Source: Microbacterium aurantiacum
Lineage (GTDB): Bacteria; Actinomycetota; Actinomycetes; Actinomycetales; Microbacteriaceae
Length of the DNA stretch: 64,000 nucleotides
Direction of reading: 5' to 3'
NCBI RefSeq assembly: GCF_002872075.1
Contig: NZ_PGGU01000004.1
Span: 93,116-157,115, forward strand
Position numbers and translations under genes: made by a program. The notes below the pieces were generated by a model, which saw only the letters and a list, made by a program, of their open reading frames with translations, had not been told where the DNA came from and did no database searches. Shown in pieces: positions 62,568 to 64,000 of the stretch. How positions within the stretch are numbered: position 1 is the stretch's first letter; each line of letters begins with the position of its first letter.

Positions 62568-64000
62568 ATGGTCACCGTTGACACCGCAGAAGAGACCGAC
62601 GCCCTCACGATCGGCCGCCGCATCCGCCAGCTGCGCACGGCGCGCGGGATGACCCTTGACGACCTCGCTTCGGCCGTCGACCGGGTGCCCAGCCAGCTCT
62701 CGATGATCGAGACCGGCAAACGCGAGCCGAAGCTCACCGCCCTGCAGGCGATCGCCCGTGCCCTCGGAGTCACGATCGACGCGCTGCTCGAGGGCGAGCC
62801 CCTCGACGAGCGCAGCGCCGCGGAGATCGCGCTGGAGCGGGCGATGAAGGGGCAGACGTTCCAAGCCCTCGGCATCGAGCCGTTCCGGATCGGCAAGGGA
62901 ATGCCGACCGACGCGCTGAAGGCGCTGCTCGCGCTGCACGGCGAGATCGACCGACTGCGCGATGAGCGGGCGGCGACCCCGGAGGAGGCGCGGAGGGCGA
63001 ACGTCGAGCTGCGCCATCTCATGCGCCGTCAGGACAACCACTTCGCCGACCTCGAGACGAAGGCCTCCGAGATCCTCACCGCGGTCGGGCACCCGGGAGG
63101 GCCGCTCACGCAGCGCACCGCATCCGAGATCGCGGCGTACCTCGGATTCACCCTGCACTATGCGCCCGACCTGCCGCAGACCACCCGCAGCGTCGCCGAT
63201 CTCGCGAACGGGCGCCTTTACCTTTCCAGCCAGGTGCCGGCGAAGGGGGACGCGCGCACGGCGGTGCTGCAGGCGCTCTCCTCCCGGATGCTGGGGCACT
63301 CCGAGCCCCGCAGCTATGCCGAGTTCCTCCGCCAGCGGGTCGAGACGAACTACCTGACCGGCGCGCTGCTCATCCCGGAGGCCCACGTCGTGCCCGCCCT
63401 GAAGGATGCGAAGGCCCGCCGGGCGATCTCGATCGAAGACCTCCGCGACACCTACTCGGTGTCGTACGAGACCGCGGCGCACCGCTTCACGAACCTGGCG
63501 ACGCGCCACCTCGACATCCCCGTGCACTTCCTGAAGGTGCACGAGTCGGGAACGATCACGAAGGCCTACGAGAACGACGACGTCAACTTCCCCACCGACC
63601 GGCTCGGTGCCATCGAGGGGCAGATGTGCTGCCGCCGGTGGACGAGCCGGGTCGTCTTCGACGAGGATGACCGCTTCAACCCGTACTACCAGTACACCGA
63701 CACCGGCAACGGCACCTACTGGTGCACCGCTCGGGTCGAATCGTCCAGCGAAGGCCTGCACTCGGTCAGCGTCGGCGTGCGCTTCGACGACACGAAGTGG
63801 TTCGTGGGGCGTGACACCGCGAACCGCGGTACGTCGAAGCACTCCGTCGAGGTCTGCTGCCGGCGGGCGCCGGCCGACCTCGAGCAGCGCTGGCGCGACA
63901 ACTCCTGGCCGAACGTGCGCACGCCGCGCACCCTGCTCGCGACGCTGCCGACCGGAGCCTTCCCCGGGGTCGATACGACCGACGTGTACGAGTTCCTCGA
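62568..64000 (+). CDS. ramB: RamB-like short-chain fatty acid regulator (Xre + ImmA/IrrE-like), 3' end outside window
   Basis: 477 residues are visible before the window ends. The N-terminal Xre HTH (IGRRIRQLRTARGMTLDDLASAVDRVPSQLSMIETGKREPKLTALQAIA) is followed by a long helical linker, an ImmA/IrrE-like segment (LSSRMLGHSEPRSYAEFLRQRVETNYLTGALLIPE) and a C-terminal ScfR/DUF2083-type domain with several Cys (GQMCCRRW, SVEVCCRRAP). This is the RamB architecture, which controls aceA/aceB and acetate genes in corynebacteria. Divergence from aceBA supports the call. The start appears leaderless or nearly so. Confidence 0.88.
   Translation, partial: MVTVDTAEETDALTIGRRIRQLRTARGMTLDDLASAVDRVPSQLSMIETGKREPKLTALQAIARALGVTIDALLEGEPLDERSAAEIALERAMKGQTFQALGIEPFRIGKGMPTDALKALLALHGEIDRLRDERAATPEEARRANVELRHLMRRQDNHFADLETKASEILTAVGHPGGPLTQRTASEIAAYLGFTLHYAPDLPQTTRSVADLANGRLYLSSQVPAKGDARTAVLQALSSRMLGHSEPRSYAEFLRQRVETNYLTGALLIPEAHVVPALKDAKARRAISIEDLRDTYSVSYETAAHRFTNLATRHLDIPVHFLKVHESGTITKAYENDDVNFPTDRLGAIEGQMCCRRWTSRVVFDEDDRFNPYYQYTDTGNGTYWCTARVESSSEGLHSVSVGVRFDDTKWFVGRDTANRGTSKHSVEVCCRRAPADLEQRWRDNSWPNVRTPRTLLATLPTGAFPGVDTTDVYEFL

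Overview
The window is high-GC actinobacterial chromosome. The family is probably Microbacteriaceae and the genus most likely Microbacterium. I base this on the very strong G/C bias at third codon positions, short leaderless GTG/ATG starts placed just after TANNNT boxes, an str/S10/spc/alpha ribosomal cluster laid out as in Micrococcales, a short adenylate kinase without a zinc LID domain, and RamB-, PadR-, ROK- and DUF2975-type regulators. No tRNA, rRNA, CRISPR array, insertion sequence or phage gene was seen. The 5' gene and the 3' gene run off the window.

Bases 1-18,100 are accessory. They hold the tail of a GH13 glycosidase, a convergent ROK repressor, and a three-gene unit coding for a secreted chitosanase/CBM32/phosphatase fusion, an MFS transporter and a membrane-anchored beta-propeller. 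A PadR/HAAS pair, several small membrane proteins, a DUF2975 / YozG-like HTH / 1289-residue membrane protein operon, a META lipoprotein and a divergent LPATG-anchored serine protease follow.

Bases 18,180-41,950 are the translation core: rpsL-rpsG-fusA-tuf, then rpsJ through rplE, rpsH through rplO, secY-adk-map, and infA-rpmJ-rpsM-rpsK-rpoA-rplQ. rpsN (S14) and rpsD (S4) are missing from their frequent positions. Between map and infA sits an insertion: a PD-(D/E)XK (DUF559/AbiEi-like) gene bracketed by two copies of a 65-nt palindromic repeat, then a DsbA-like protein. A third repeat copy lies near 56.8 kb.

Bases 41,960-56,680 are again accessory or metabolic. A tripartite tricarboxylate transporter (tctCBA) is divergent from an unusual regulator that joins the sensor half of a CitA-type kinase to the output half of a CitB-type response regulator, with no kinase or receiver domain. 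Next come a TauE/SafE exporter, a small Pro/Asp-rich exported protein with an OmpR-type two-component pair and an SLC13 permease, glycerate kinase, a HadAB-like hotdog pair with murB, a VOC protein and an aminotransferase.

Bases 56,900-64,000 hold alanine dehydrogenase with a divergent Lrp/AsnC regulator, a small membrane protein, and the glyoxylate shunt operon aceB-aceA with its divergent RamB-like regulator, which is cut by the window end. The carbon genes suit growth on amino sugars, tricarboxylates or dicarboxylates, glycerate, alanine and acetate. The best candidates for something undescribed are the repeat-flanked nuclease with its related 19-nt-period palindromic arrays, the kinase-less transmembrane regulator, and the chitosanase-phosphatase fusion.
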